Below, one piece after another: positions 25,451-33,670 of a DNA stretch of 45,359 nucleotides. Within the stretch, counting starts at the first letter, position 1; each line of letters begins with the position of its first letter. The notes beneath the pieces are model-generated. The model had not been told where the DNA came from, did not search any database, and saw only the letters and a program-made list of their open reading frames with translations. A program made the translations under genes and the position numbers. Source of the stretch: Synergistaceae bacterium (GTDB lineage Bacteria > Synergistota > Synergistia > Synergistales > Aminobacteriaceae); contig JAFSXS010000070.1 in assembly GCA_017443945.1 (NCBI GenBank), positions 1 through 45,359 on the forward strand, written 5' to 3'.

Positions 25451-26412
25451 ATGCTGCGGGATCGAAAATTTTTTAGCGTTTTGCTCGTATTGGCTGTGTT
25501 ATTGCTGTGATTATTTCAGGAGGCTGCGGCGGTGGGGGCGGCGGCGGAGGAGATCCATATTATGATGATTATTACCCGCCTGAAGACTATAATAACAGCT
25601 CATATTGGATTGATGTAGCAGATACTTCATGGTACAGGGCAGAATTAGAAAGTTTTACAATCACTACACCCTATGAACTTGCCGGGATCACAAGACTTGC
25701 ATATGATGGCGAAAATTTTGCAGGACAAATAATATATTTAGCGTCAAATATTTCGCTGGCCGGCAGAGAATGGACGCCCATAAAAAATTTTGCAGGGACT
25801 TTATACGGGCAGGGTTATACTATTTCCGGCGTTACAGTCAGTGAGTCAATGTCAGGCGAAAATCTTTACGGTTTCATTAAGAATCTTCAAGAGAACGCTT
25901 TAATCTCAGACGTAAAATTTACGGATTTATATGTTTACGCACCTGAAGCACAAAACGTCGGCGGTATTTCCGGAGCAAATGATCACGGAACTATTTATAA
26001 TTGTTCTGTCAACGGCGATGTTACAGGCTATATGGGCGTAGGTCTTATTGTCGGCGGTAATTATGGATATATTACGAATTGTATCGCAAACGGAGGCACT
26101 GTAAATTCTCATTATAGACTCGCAGGAGGTATCGCAGGTTCATCATATAGTACGGTTTCAGACTGCACGTCTTATGCTTATGTAAATGGAGATTATGAAG
26201 TCGGCGGTATTGTCGGAGAGAGTTGGACAGCAGGAGGAGTCCTCACAAATTGCGAGGCATACGGACAAGTCAGCGGAGGAAGTCCTGCAGGAGGAGTCGC
26301 CGGGAAAATATATTCAAGCAGCATAATAAGCGGAAATAAATTCTCAAGTTCAACCGGACAATATTACGGCATAGGCACAGGAAGCAACGAAGGCTGCGAA
26401 AAAATAAATTAA
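25451..26412 (+). CDS. GLUG-repeat exported protein, signal peptide out of frame
   Basis: GTAGAATTTA-ATG at 25451, preceded by ATGGAGG, starts a hydrophobic leader (MLRDRKFFSVLLVLAVLLL) that meets TGA at 25508. One base back, the frame from GTG 25507 continues as VIISGGC followed by a Gly run and 'DPYYDDYYPPEDY', then about 250 residues of beta-type repeats: 'NVGGISGAN...YNCSVNGDVTG', 'LAGGIAGSS...SDCTSYAYVNG', 'EVGGIVGES...TNCEAYGQVSG', 'PAGGVAGKI'. These are GLUG motifs of surface or secreted adhesin-like proteins. Restoring one base joins a classic signal peptide to a lipoprotein-like cysteine (IISGGC, a loose lipobox). So either one base is missing (mutation or assembly error), or translation restarts at the GTGA overlap and the product is not exported. 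Function is unknown beyond likely surface role. Confidence 0.65.
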
Positions 26413-26441
26413 TCGTCAGGCAGCATACACTTAAAAATTTT

Positions 26442-26476
26442 GCGGGTCTCGCGTTTGTCGTGAGGCTCGTTTTTTA
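26442..26476 (+). terminator. Rho-independent terminator after GLUG gene
   Basis: GGGTCTCGCG (26444-26453) pairs (with G-U pairs) with CGTGAGGCTC (26459-26468), then six Ts (26470-26475). Nearly the same design and text as the terminator at 25287. Confidence 0.8.
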
Positions 26477-26518
26477 TGTGATAAAATTTTCGTAAATTCA
26501 TGAAGGGGGTAATTTATC

Positions 26519-26890
26519 ATGAAATTCAAAATGGTACACGAGAATTATAACGTACAGGATTTAAGCAAGTCGCTTGAATTTTATTCGCAGGCGTTAGGAC
26601 TTCACGAAAAAAGGCGCAAGACAGCTGACGACGGCTCATTTGTAATTGTCTACATTGGCAACGAAGAGTCAGAATTTGAGCTTGAATTAACGTGGCTTAG
26701 AGATCACCCGCAAAAATATGACATCGGCGAAGAAGAATTTCATTTAGCTTTTCACGTTGATGATTTTAACGCGGCTCATGAGCTTCACTCAGAAATGGGC
26801 TGTATCTGCTTTGAGAATCACTCAATGGGAATATATTTTATTCAGGATCCCGACGGTTATTGGCTTGAAGTCATACCGGCAAAGAGATAA
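26519..26890 (+). CDS. VOC/glyoxalase I-family protein
   Basis: 123 residues, one vicinal-oxygen-chelate unit pair. 'MVHENYNVQDLSKSLEFYSQALGL' starts the first beta-alpha-beta-beta-beta module and 'HLAFHVDDFNAAHELHSEMGC' the second. 'FIQDPDGYWLEVIP' ends the fold as in lactoylglutathione lyase. Candidate metal ligands are H7, the Glu in 'ELELT', the His of 'FHVDD' and the Glu of 'WLEVIP', all at the expected places, so it is probably an active metalloenzyme. It may detoxify methylglyoxal, which sugar-phosphate overflow produces; the sugar operon starts about 200 bases downstream. Substrate is not certain. GAAGGGGGT precedes ATG; it is flanked by terminator and promoter, so it is a single-gene unit. 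Confidence 0.85.
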   Translation: MKFKMVHENYNVQDLSKSLEFYSQALGLHEKRRKTADDGSFVIVYIGNEESEFELELTWLRDHPQKYDIGEEEFHLAFHVDDFNAAHELHSEMGCICFENHSMGIYFIQDPDGYWLEVIPAKR

Positions 26891-27007
26891 TAATTTCAGC
26901 TCGTACTGTATTGATATAACTGAATGATATAGTGAATTATCAGAAAGTTTATAATTACATACGAGCAAAATTATATTATTTTTCGCTAATAATCATTAAT
27001 TCACGCA

Positions 27008-27036
27008 TTGAAATTTTTTAATTCATTCTATATATT
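27008..27036 (+). promoter_or_regulatory. Sigma-70-type promoter of the sugar operon
   Basis: TTGAAA (27008-27013), 17-base spacer, TATATT (27031-27036). Predicted start near 27043, 46 bases before the binding-protein ATG. The spacing is ideal. I see no clear operator palindrome next to it, and no regulator gene in the window. Confidence 0.65.
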
Positions 27037-27088
27037 ATATTCACCAAAAATTTTACACAATTAAATATTAGCAGGAGGTAATTTCGTA

Positions 27089-28027
27089 ATGAAAAAGTTA
27101 CTCGTTATTGCGTTATCAGCAGTTCTTGTTGTGTGCTTTGCAGTAAGTGCATTCGCTGCCGGAGGAATCATGTACATTATTACGCCTTCGACATCAAATC
27201 CGTTTTTCGGCACTGAACAGAGAGTCGGAGCAGCAAAGGCCGCCGCATTAGGTTATACTCCAAAATGTTTCTCACACGACGACGACGCAGCAAAACAACT
27301 TGAATTATTCGAGGCTGCAATCGCTGATAAGGCAATCGCTATTATTTGCGACAACGCCGGAGCAGACGCTTCAATCGAGGCCATTCGCAAAGCCAACGCC
27401 GCAAATATTCCCGTTTTCTTGATTGACCGTGAGATTAACGAGTCAGGACTCGCCCTCGCTCAAATCGTAGCAGACAACGCACAGGGAGCAGCAGCAATCG
27501 CAGAAAAATGGGTTGAAGCAATGGACTACGCCGGCCCTTATGCAGAATTACTCGGACGCGAGTCAGATACTAACTGCTGGGTACGTTCGCAAAATTATCA
27601 CTCTGTAATTAATGAATATCCCGATCTCAAAATGGTAGCTCAACAGACAGCTAACTGGGATCAGACAGAAGCATATTCAAAGACTGAAGCAATTTTGCAG
27701 GCTCATCCCGAAATTAAAGGCATTATCTGCGGAAATGACACAATGGCTTGCGGAGCGACTCAGGCATGTTTAGACGCAAAACGCCCTGACATAAAAATTA
27801 TCGGCCTTGATGGTTCAGATGACGCAGCAGCATACGTCGCAAAAGGTCAGATGGTCGGCACAGCGTTACAGCAGATCGCAAGAATTACAGAAATGGCAAT
27901 TGAGCAGGCTGACGAATTTATCAGAACAGGCAAGAAACCTGCGCAGGAAAAACAATTAGTCCCCTGCATCGCGATCACAAAGGATAATGTCGCAAATCTT
28001 TCACAGTTCGTCTACACAGAGAAATAA
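27089..28027 (+). CDS. Periplasmic sugar-binding protein (RbsB-like)
   Basis: 312 residues. Signal peptide MKKLLVIALSAVLVVCFAVSAFA|AGG. The rest is a type I periplasmic binding protein of the ribose/galactose family: 'MYIITPSTSNPFFGTEQRVG' at the start, 'DNAGADASIEAIRKANAANIPVFLIDREI', 'GIICGNDTMACGATQACLDA' and 'KIIGLDGSDDAAAYVAKGQMVGTALQQ'. It captures a sugar in the periplasm for the ABC transporter encoded downstream. Ligand specificity cannot be read from sequence; neighbours suggest a pentose or related small sugar. AGGAGGT precedes ATG. A hairpin right after the gene probably makes this the most abundant product of the operon, as is common for binding proteins. Confidence 0.92.
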   Translation: MKKLLVIALSAVLVVCFAVSAFAAGGIMYIITPSTSNPFFGTEQRVGAAKAAALGYTPKCFSHDDDAAKQLELFEAAIADKAIAIICDNAGADASIEAIRKANAANIPVFLIDREINESGLALAQIVADNAQGAAAIAEKWVEAMDYAGPYAELLGRESDTNCWVRSQNYHSVINEYPDLKMVAQQTANWDQTEAYSKTEAILQAHPEIKGIICGNDTMACGATQACLDAKRPDIKIIGLDGSDDAAAYVAKGQMVGTALQQIARITEMAIEQADEFIRTGKKPAQEKQLVPCIAITKDNVANLSQFVYTEK

Positions 28028-28042
28028 AATTTGAAGTTATTG

Positions 28043-28076
28043 CGGGGGAGAGCAAAATTTTCCCCCGTTTTTATTT
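28043..28076 (+). terminator. Intra-operon terminator/attenuator after binding protein
   Basis: CGGGGGA (28043-28049) pairs with TCCCCCG (28061-28067), then TTTTTATTT. Placed between the binding-protein gene and the rest of the operon, it should let only part of transcription through, or it protects the upstream mRNA. Confidence 0.8.
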
Positions 28077-28101
28077 ACGCAATGAAGGGAGAGACTCATA
28101 A

Positions 28102-28686
28102 TTGAAAGCTAAAATCTTCGCACTAATAATTATTATCGCCTTAGCTGCATTCGTGGCAAATTCCGCAAAAGTTATCGACAAGGGCACAGAAGGACAATAT
28201 ACGGGAGTCGTTGCATTTGACGCTGCTGCAAGTTCCGGAAGCGACTGGGCAAAAATTTCACAGGAAATCACAGCAAACGCCGCAGAAATTAACGCAATCG
28301 ATCTAAACGCGCTCGGAGCAGGAAAAGCAATCAAGATTAACGGCACTGTCAGCGATTTTACATCAAAGGCGGGAGGCAAGCGAAATTCTATAACTATCAC
28401 TCCTGAAAATTATTCCGGCAACATGATATTTACAGTTCAGTTAGGCAGCGTTTATACAGGCACATCAGTAAGGGACGCTCAGACAATAAAGAAATTCGGC
28501 GATTTCACGAATCAAACCGAGTGGAGCCAGTACGCAAAAGCCCTTAACACCCAGCTTGATAATGAAGTAGTCAAGCCCCTTGCAATAAATGACTCCGTGA
28601 AGGGCAAAAAAATAACTCTAATCGGTGCAGCAACTTCATCAGGGAATCAGGTAAATATTACGCCTGTCTCTATAGTTATCGAGTAA
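28102..28686 (+). CDS. DUF2291-family protein of sugar ABC transporter operon
   Basis: 194 residues beginning with TTG (28102-28104); GAAGGGAGAG lies about 8 bases upstream and no better start exists. A hydrophobic N-terminal segment (IFALIIIIALAAFVA) anchors or exports it. 'GSVYTGTSVRDAQTIKKFGDFTNQTEWSQYAKALN' is the conserved DUF2291 block. Members of this family regularly lie next to RbsB/RbsA/RbsC-type transporters, but their role is unknown; a periplasmic accessory or sensor function is possible. The ATPase gene follows after 15 bases. Confidence 0.85.
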   Translation: MKAKIFALIIIIALAAFVANSAKVIDKGTEGQYTGVVAFDAAASSGSDWAKISQEITANAAEINAIDLNALGAGKAIKINGTVSDFTSKAGGKRNSITITPENYSGNMIFTVQLGSVYTGTSVRDAQTIKKFGDFTNQTEWSQYAKALNTQLDNEVVKPLAINDSVKGKKITLIGAATSSGNQVNITPVSIVIE

Positions 28687-28701
28687 CGGAGGGATTGAAT
28701 A

Positions 28702-30243
28702 ATGTTCGATGATCCCAATGTTGTTTTACATTGCGAGAAAATAGACAAAATTTATCCCGGCACAAAAGCTCTTGACGGTGTCTCATTTGATTTACTCAAA
28801 GCAAAAGTTAATGTCTTAATCGGCGAAAACGGTGCAGGAAAATCTACCCTCATGAAAATGATCGCAGGAATCGAGCAGCCCTCAGCCGGTAAAATGTACA
28901 TGGACGGACAAGAAGTTTATTTCCGGGACATTAACGACGCTAAAGCAAAAGGAATCGGAATCATTCATCAGGAGTTAAGCCTGTTTCCAAATCTCACAGT
29001 TTATCAAAATATTTTCATGAATCACGAGCAGACTAATTTCGGCCTGTTAAATGACTCTGCACACATCGAGGGCGCAAAAAAAGTTTTAAAGCGTCTTGAA
29101 CACGAAATTGACCCTAATACTTTAGTTGGCGATCTAAGAGTCGGACAGCAGCAAATGGTTGAAATCGCAAGAAATCTCGTAAGCAGTGATTTACGGGTCT
29201 TAATCATGGACGAGCCGACAAGCTCATTATCTGCCGCAGAAGTAAAAGTTTTGTTCAAGATTATGCGTGAACTTCTCGAACAGGGAATATCAATTGTTTA
29301 TATCTCTCACAGACTCGAGGAAATTATGGAAATCGGCGACCACGTTACAATTTTGCGCGATGGGAAATATGTAGCCGACGCAGATATTAAGGATATAAAA
29401 CTTGAGTGGATAGTCGAGAATATGGTCGGAAAAAATACCCAGTATCACAGATTCACGCGTTCTATAGATCTCGACAAGGCCGAGAAAATTTTAGAGGTCA
29501 AAAATTTATATCTTCCCAAAACCGGCGGAGGCTGGCTGCTTGATGACGTAAATATGTATCTCAAGAAAGGCGAAGTACTCGGCATTTATGGACTCTTAGG
29601 TGCCGGGCGTAGTGAATTATTTGAGTGCTTGATGGGTATGCGTCCTGAACACAGCGGCGAAATTTTTTATAAGGGTCAAAAAATGAGAGTCGGCACAATC
29701 GCAGATCAGTTAAACGCGGGATTTGCTATCGTTCCTGAAGACAGACAAAGACAAGGACTCGTGCAAAGTTTAGACATCTGCAAAAACGCTTCTCTTGCAT
29801 CACTTGAAAATTTTGCGCATTTATGGTTAATGGACTATAACGCAGAAGGAAAAGCAGTCGACGACGAAATTAAAGAACTTCACATAAAAGTTGCTGATAA
29901 AACACTGCCGATTCTCTCGCTTTCAGGGGGCAATCAGCAAAAAGTTGTAATCGCAAAAGGTCTCATGACTAAACCTGAAATTTTGTTAATGGACGAACCT
30001 TCACGGGGAATAGACATCGGCGCAAAAACTGAAGTTTTCGAGATTATTCACGAGTTTTCAGAGCGCGGACTCTCAATTATCGTAATATCCTCCGAGCTTA
30101 AAGAAATTATGGCGATTGCAGACAGAATTTATGTATTGTCAAACGGGAAGTGCACAGCTGAATTAACCGGCCAGGACATAACAGAAGATAATCTTGTACG
30201 CGCTTCATATGCAGGACTCGGAACAGGTAAAAGCGCGGCATAA
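28702..30243 (+). CDS. Sugar ABC transporter ATP-binding protein (RbsA-like)
   Basis: 513 residues with two fused nucleotide-binding domains, as in RbsA/MglA/XylG. First half: Walker A 'GENGAGKST' (about residues 41-49), signature 'LRVGQQQMVEIA', Walker B 'LIMDEPTSSL'. Second half: degenerate Walker A 'GLLGAGRSE' as usual for the family, signature 'LSGGNQQKVVIAKGL', Walker B 'ILLMDEPSRGIDIGAK'. It powers import by the permease encoded next. CGGAGGG precedes ATG. Confidence 0.96.
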   Translation: MFDDPNVVLHCEKIDKIYPGTKALDGVSFDLLKAKVNVLIGENGAGKSTLMKMIAGIEQPSAGKMYMDGQEVYFRDINDAKAKGIGIIHQELSLFPNLTVYQNIFMNHEQTNFGLLNDSAHIEGAKKVLKRLEHEIDPNTLVGDLRVGQQQMVEIARNLVSSDLRVLIMDEPTSSLSAAEVKVLFKIMRELLEQGISIVYISHRLEEIMEIGDHVTILRDGKYVADADIKDIKLEWIVENMVGKNTQYHRFTRSIDLDKAEKILEVKNLYLPKTGGGWLLDDVNMYLKKGEVLGIYGLLGAGRSELFECLMGMRPEHSGEIFYKGQKMRVGTIADQLNAGFAIVPEDRQRQGLVQSLDICKNASLASLENFAHLWLMDYNAEGKAVDDEIKELHIKVADKTLPILSLSGGNQQKVVIAKGLMTKPEILLMDEPSRGIDIGAKTEVFEIIHEFSERGLSIIVISSELKEIMAIADRIYVLSNGKCTAELTGQDITEDNLVRASYAGLGTGKSAA

Positions 30244-30268
30244 TTTAAACGGGGTGAAATAATTTATC

Positions 30269-31297
30269 ATGAAAAAGGACAACAGCCAGCTAATTATGAC
30301 TCTCTTGAAGGGTCGTACATTTATAGTGTTGATATTGCTTGTAATATTCTTCAGTTTTGCGTCAAAATCTTTCTTATCGCTGAATACTTTAACGATGGTA
30401 GCAAAGCACGTCGCTTTATATGGTATTCTCGCGCTTGGAATGACGTTTGTTATTATAACGGGCGGAATTGATTTATCAGTCGGATCTGTCGTCGGTCTCG
30501 TTGGAATGTTAGCGGGCGGATTGATTCAAGAAGGACTCACAATTGGAGGCAAGACAATTTATTTTACTGTTCCTGCAATAATTGTGTTAATGCTTTGTAT
30601 CGGGTGCTTAATCGGACTCGTTAATGGACTCATAATCACGAAATTAAACGTAGCAGCCTTTATTACGACACTCGGCACAATGTATATTTGCAGGGGACTC
30701 GCGAATTTGCGTTCAGGTGGTGCGACTTTCCCGAATATCGGCGGCTTTGAAGGACTCGGCAATGTCGGATTAAAGGCTCTTGGCGCAAACTGGTTCGGGA
30801 TTCCTGCGGGCGTTTACGTTTTTGCAATACTTTCAATAATTGCTGCATTATTATTGAATCGCACTCCAACGGGCTGGCACTTATTAGCAGTAGGAGGCAA
30901 CGAGAAGAGCGCAAAACTTTCCGGAATCAAAGCAGACAGAGTCAAAATTTTAGCTTATGTTATTTCGGGATTCTGTGCGGCTTGGATCGGATTAATTAAC
31001 ACTGCTCAATTATCGGCGGCACATCCTGCATCGGGCGACGGCTGGGAAATGAACGCAATCGCAGCTACAGTTTTAGGCGGGACTTCAATGTCGGGCGGTT
31101 CAGGAACTATTATCGGGACAATCGTAGGCGCATTTGTTATCGGAGTAATCAATGACGGCATGACAATGTGCGGTGTCTCTGAATTTTGGCAGAAGATAAT
31201 TAGAGGTGCTGTAATAATTCTTGCAGTCATAATCGACCAGACTCAGAGAAATTTACAAGCGAAAATGGCTCTTCAGGCACGCAACGAGTCAAAGTAA
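30269..31297 (+). CDS. Sugar ABC transporter permease (RbsC-like)
   Basis: 342 residues with about nine to ten membrane segments. 'LALGMTFVIITGGIDLSVGSVVGL' (about residues 54-77) is the hallmark of the ribose/xylose/galactose permease family. 'NTAQLSAAHPASGDGWEMNAIAATVLGGTSMSGGSGTIIGTIVGA' holds the EAA-like cytoplasmic loop that contacts the ATPase. It forms the inner-membrane channel with the ATPase upstream. GGGGTGA precedes ATG. Confidence 0.96.
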   Translation: MKKDNSQLIMTLLKGRTFIVLILLVIFFSFASKSFLSLNTLTMVAKHVALYGILALGMTFVIITGGIDLSVGSVVGLVGMLAGGLIQEGLTIGGKTIYFTVPAIIVLMLCIGCLIGLVNGLIITKLNVAAFITTLGTMYICRGLANLRSGGATFPNIGGFEGLGNVGLKALGANWFGIPAGVYVFAILSIIAALLLNRTPTGWHLLAVGGNEKSAKLSGIKADRVKILAYVISGFCAAWIGLINTAQLSAAHPASGDGWEMNAIAATVLGGTSMSGGSGTIIGTIVGAFVIGVINDGMTMCGVSEFWQKIIRGAVIILAVIIDQTQRNLQAKMALQARNESK

Positions 31298-31321
31298 AAT
31301 TTTTACAGGGGGGATTTAATA

Positions 31322-32818
31322 ATGGCAGTAAAGAAAGCTGCAAAGGCTCCGGCAAAAGTTGACAAGAAATCAGCGGAGAAAGAAATTACTCACACGCCGG
31401 CAAAAATAAAAATCGGTTTTGCTCCTACAAGACGAGCGATTTTCTCTGCTCCTGCTGCTGTCGAATATAGGAAGCTCACGGCCGCAAGACTCAAGGAATT
31501 AAATATTGATTTCGTTGACATCGACGACGTTAACGAAGAAGGCTTATTATATGATGATGCCGGACTCGAAAAAATTTGCGCGAAATTCAAAGCTGAAAAT
31601 GTTGCAGGTTTATTTATTCCACATGCTAATTTCGGGACCGAGTACGAGTGCGCGAGACTTGCAAAAGAGTTAAACGTGCCTGTTTTATTATGGGGGCCCC
31701 GTGATGAGAGACCTGACAAAGAAGGAATGCGATTAAGAGACAGCCAGTGCGGTTTATTTGCTACGGGAAAAGTTTTAAGGCGCTTCAGAGTCCCATTTAC
31801 ATATATGAACAACTGCAATTTAACGGATCCAGAATTTGAGCGCGGTTTACGTGATTTTATTGCGGTCTGCAACGTCGTAAAAGTTTTCAGGCACACAAGA
31901 ATTTTGCAGATTGGCCCGCGTCCGTTCGATTTCTGGTCAACAATGTGCAACGAGGGCGAATTACTCGAAAAATTTAATATTCAATTATCGCCGATTCCCC
32001 TTCCTGAATTGTACGCAGAAATGAAAAAATGGCGCGCTGAGAAGAAAGAAGTTGCTAAAATCGTCAAGTACTGCAAAGATAACATGATTTGCAAGATAGA
32101 AGATGACTCGCTCGCTCACGTTGCCGAACTCAAAGCAGCAATGAAGAGTTTAGCGGAAAAATACGGCTGTAATGCAATAGCGATTCAATGCTGGAACGCC
32201 CTGCAGGACGAAATTAATATTATGCCGTGTGCTGCAAATAGTTTGTTGAATGAAGAAGGAATCCCCGTAGTTTGTGAGACAGATATTCACGGTACAATTT
32301 CGCAGTTAATCGCTGAAGCAGCCTCAATGAATGAACGCCGAGTCATGTTCTCTGACTGGACAGTTAGACACCCCGATAACGATAATGGCGAATTATTACA
32401 ACATTGCGGGCCATGGCCGATTTCTGTAGCGAAAGAAAAGCCGAGTATTTGTGTACCTGTTGCATTCCCTGAAAACGGCGCAGTTAGTGCAGAAGCTAAA
32501 CACGGATTAATGAGTCTTGTTAGATTCGATGGCGACGGCGGAGAATATTCTATTTTGTTAGGTCATGCACGGGGAATCGACGGGCCTTATACTCGCGGGA
32601 CTTATGTATGGATTGAGGTAAATAATTTAAAGCGTCTCGAAGCAAAAGTTGTCGAGGGGCCTTATATTCATCATGTTGCAGCAATTCACGGCGATATTGT
32701 GCCGATTGTTTATGAAGCCTGCAAGTACATAGGAGTCAAGCCAGATTTATATGATCCTATCGAGGACAAAGTAAAAGCGTATCTTCACGGCGAAGACGTA
32801 AAATTTGACGAGGTGTAA
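31322..32818 (+). CDS. L-fucose/L-arabinose isomerase-family protein
   Basis: 498 residues. Probably an aldose-ketose isomerase acting on the imported sugar. The core starts at 'KIGFAPTRR' (about residue 30). 'AIQCWNALQDEINIMPCAANSLLNEEGIPVVCETDIHGTISQLIAEAAS' is the metal-binding region of the FucI/AraA C-terminal half, with Glu and Asp ligands, and 'HHVAAIHGD' near the end supplies His. An N-terminal extension of about 28 residues (MAVKKAAKAPAKVDKKSAEK...) is Lys/Ala/Pro-rich and unlike enzymes of this family. The start is nevertheless firm, since GGGGGG sits eight bases before ATG. Exact substrate unknown (fucose, arabinose, apiose or a sulfo-sugar are all open). The stop is three bases before the transketolase gene. 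Confidence 0.82.
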   Translation: MAVKKAAKAPAKVDKKSAEKEITHTPAKIKIGFAPTRRAIFSAPAAVEYRKLTAARLKELNIDFVDIDDVNEEGLLYDDAGLEKICAKFKAENVAGLFIPHANFGTEYECARLAKELNVPVLLWGPRDERPDKEGMRLRDSQCGLFATGKVLRRFRVPFTYMNNCNLTDPEFERGLRDFIAVCNVVKVFRHTRILQIGPRPFDFWSTMCNEGELLEKFNIQLSPIPLPELYAEMKKWRAEKKEVAKIVKYCKDNMICKIEDDSLAHVAELKAAMKSLAEKYGCNAIAIQCWNALQDEINIMPCAANSLLNEEGIPVVCETDIHGTISQLIAEAASMNERRVMFSDWTVRHPDNDNGELLQHCGPWPISVAKEKPSICVPVAFPENGAVSAEAKHGLMSLVRFDGDGGEYSILLGHARGIDGPYTRGTYVWIEVNNLKRLEAKVVEGPYIHHVAAIHGDIVPIVYEACKYIGVKPDLYDPIEDKVKAYLHGEDVKFDEV

Positions 32819-32821
32819 ATT

Positions 32822-33670
32822 ATGCGCAAAATTAAGAACGTTAAAGAATTAAGCATTAAAGCATTCGACATCAGGCGCGATGCACTTGATATTATTATGG
32901 CCGGCGGAGGAGGTCATATCGGCGGAGACATGAGCGAACCCGAAATTTTATTGACTCTCTATGAACGCATGAACGTAACACCGGAGACTCAAGACAGCCC
33001 CGACCGTGATAGATTCGTGCTAAGTAAAGGCCATTGCGTAGAGACTCTTTATGCTGTGCTAAGTTACGAAGGTTTTATGAATCTTGATGAAGTGAAAGCA
33101 AAATTTTCTAAGTTCGGATCTGAATATATCGGCCACCCTCATAACACTTTGCCGGGCATAGAAATGAATTCCGGTTCGCTTGGTCATGGCTTATCAGTAA
33201 GTGTCGGAATGGCTCTAGCGGGAAAAATGGACAAGAAAAATTATCGCGTTTATACGTTAATGGGTGATGGTGAGCTTGCAGAGGGTTCTGTCTGGGAAGG
33301 TGCAGCAGCTGCCGGGCATTACAGACTCGATAATTTATGCGCGTTCGTTGATCATAATCATTTGCAGATTTCCGGGAATGTTGACGACGTTTTATCGCCG
33401 GGTAATATTGCGTTAAGATTCGAGGCTTCCGGCTGGAATGTTATAACCATCATGAATGGCAATGATATTCAGCAAATTAGCGACGCTCTTGATGTAGCAG
33501 AACGCACAAAAGGTTGTCCGACAGTAATAATTGCCGAGACTCTGAAGGGTAAAGCATCGCCCTTAATCGAGAATAAAGCGAATTGGCATCACAAATTACC
33601 CACTCAGGAAGAATATAATCAAATTGCCGCAGATATAGCAGCATATAAGGAGGCTTTAATCAATGGCTAA
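32822..33670 (+). CDS. Transketolase, N-terminal subunit
   Basis: 282 residues, the thiamine-diphosphate-binding half of a two-gene transketolase. 'GGGGHIGGDMSEPEILLTLYERM' and 'SKGHCVETLYAVL' are N-domain blocks. 'MGDGELAEGSVWEGAAAAGHYRLDNLCAFVDHNHLQISG' is the GDGx(about 25)N cofactor motif with the expected Glu. It pairs with the next gene, which overlaps it by eight bases. Two-subunit transketolases occur in general pentose use and in special pathways such as apulose-4-phosphate transketolase (AptA/AptB) and sulfofructose transketolase, so the substrate could be unusual. GAGGTG at the end of the isomerase gene serves as ribosome binding site. Confidence 0.93.
   Translation: MRKIKNVKELSIKAFDIRRDALDIIMAGGGGHIGGDMSEPEILLTLYERMNVTPETQDSPDRDRFVLSKGHCVETLYAVLSYEGFMNLDEVKAKFSKFGSEYIGHPHNTLPGIEMNSGSLGHGLSVSVGMALAGKMDKKNYRVYTLMGDGELAEGSVWEGAAAAGHYRLDNLCAFVDHNHLQISGNVDDVLSPGNIALRFEASGWNVITIMNGNDIQQISDALDVAERTKGCPTVIIAETLKGKASPLIENKANWHHKLPTQEEYNQIAADIAAYKEALING

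Noticed and set aside
31390-31950. 186-codon minus-strand frame opposite the isomerase gene
   Set aside because: Shadow of the well-supported plus-strand gene with no independent signal.
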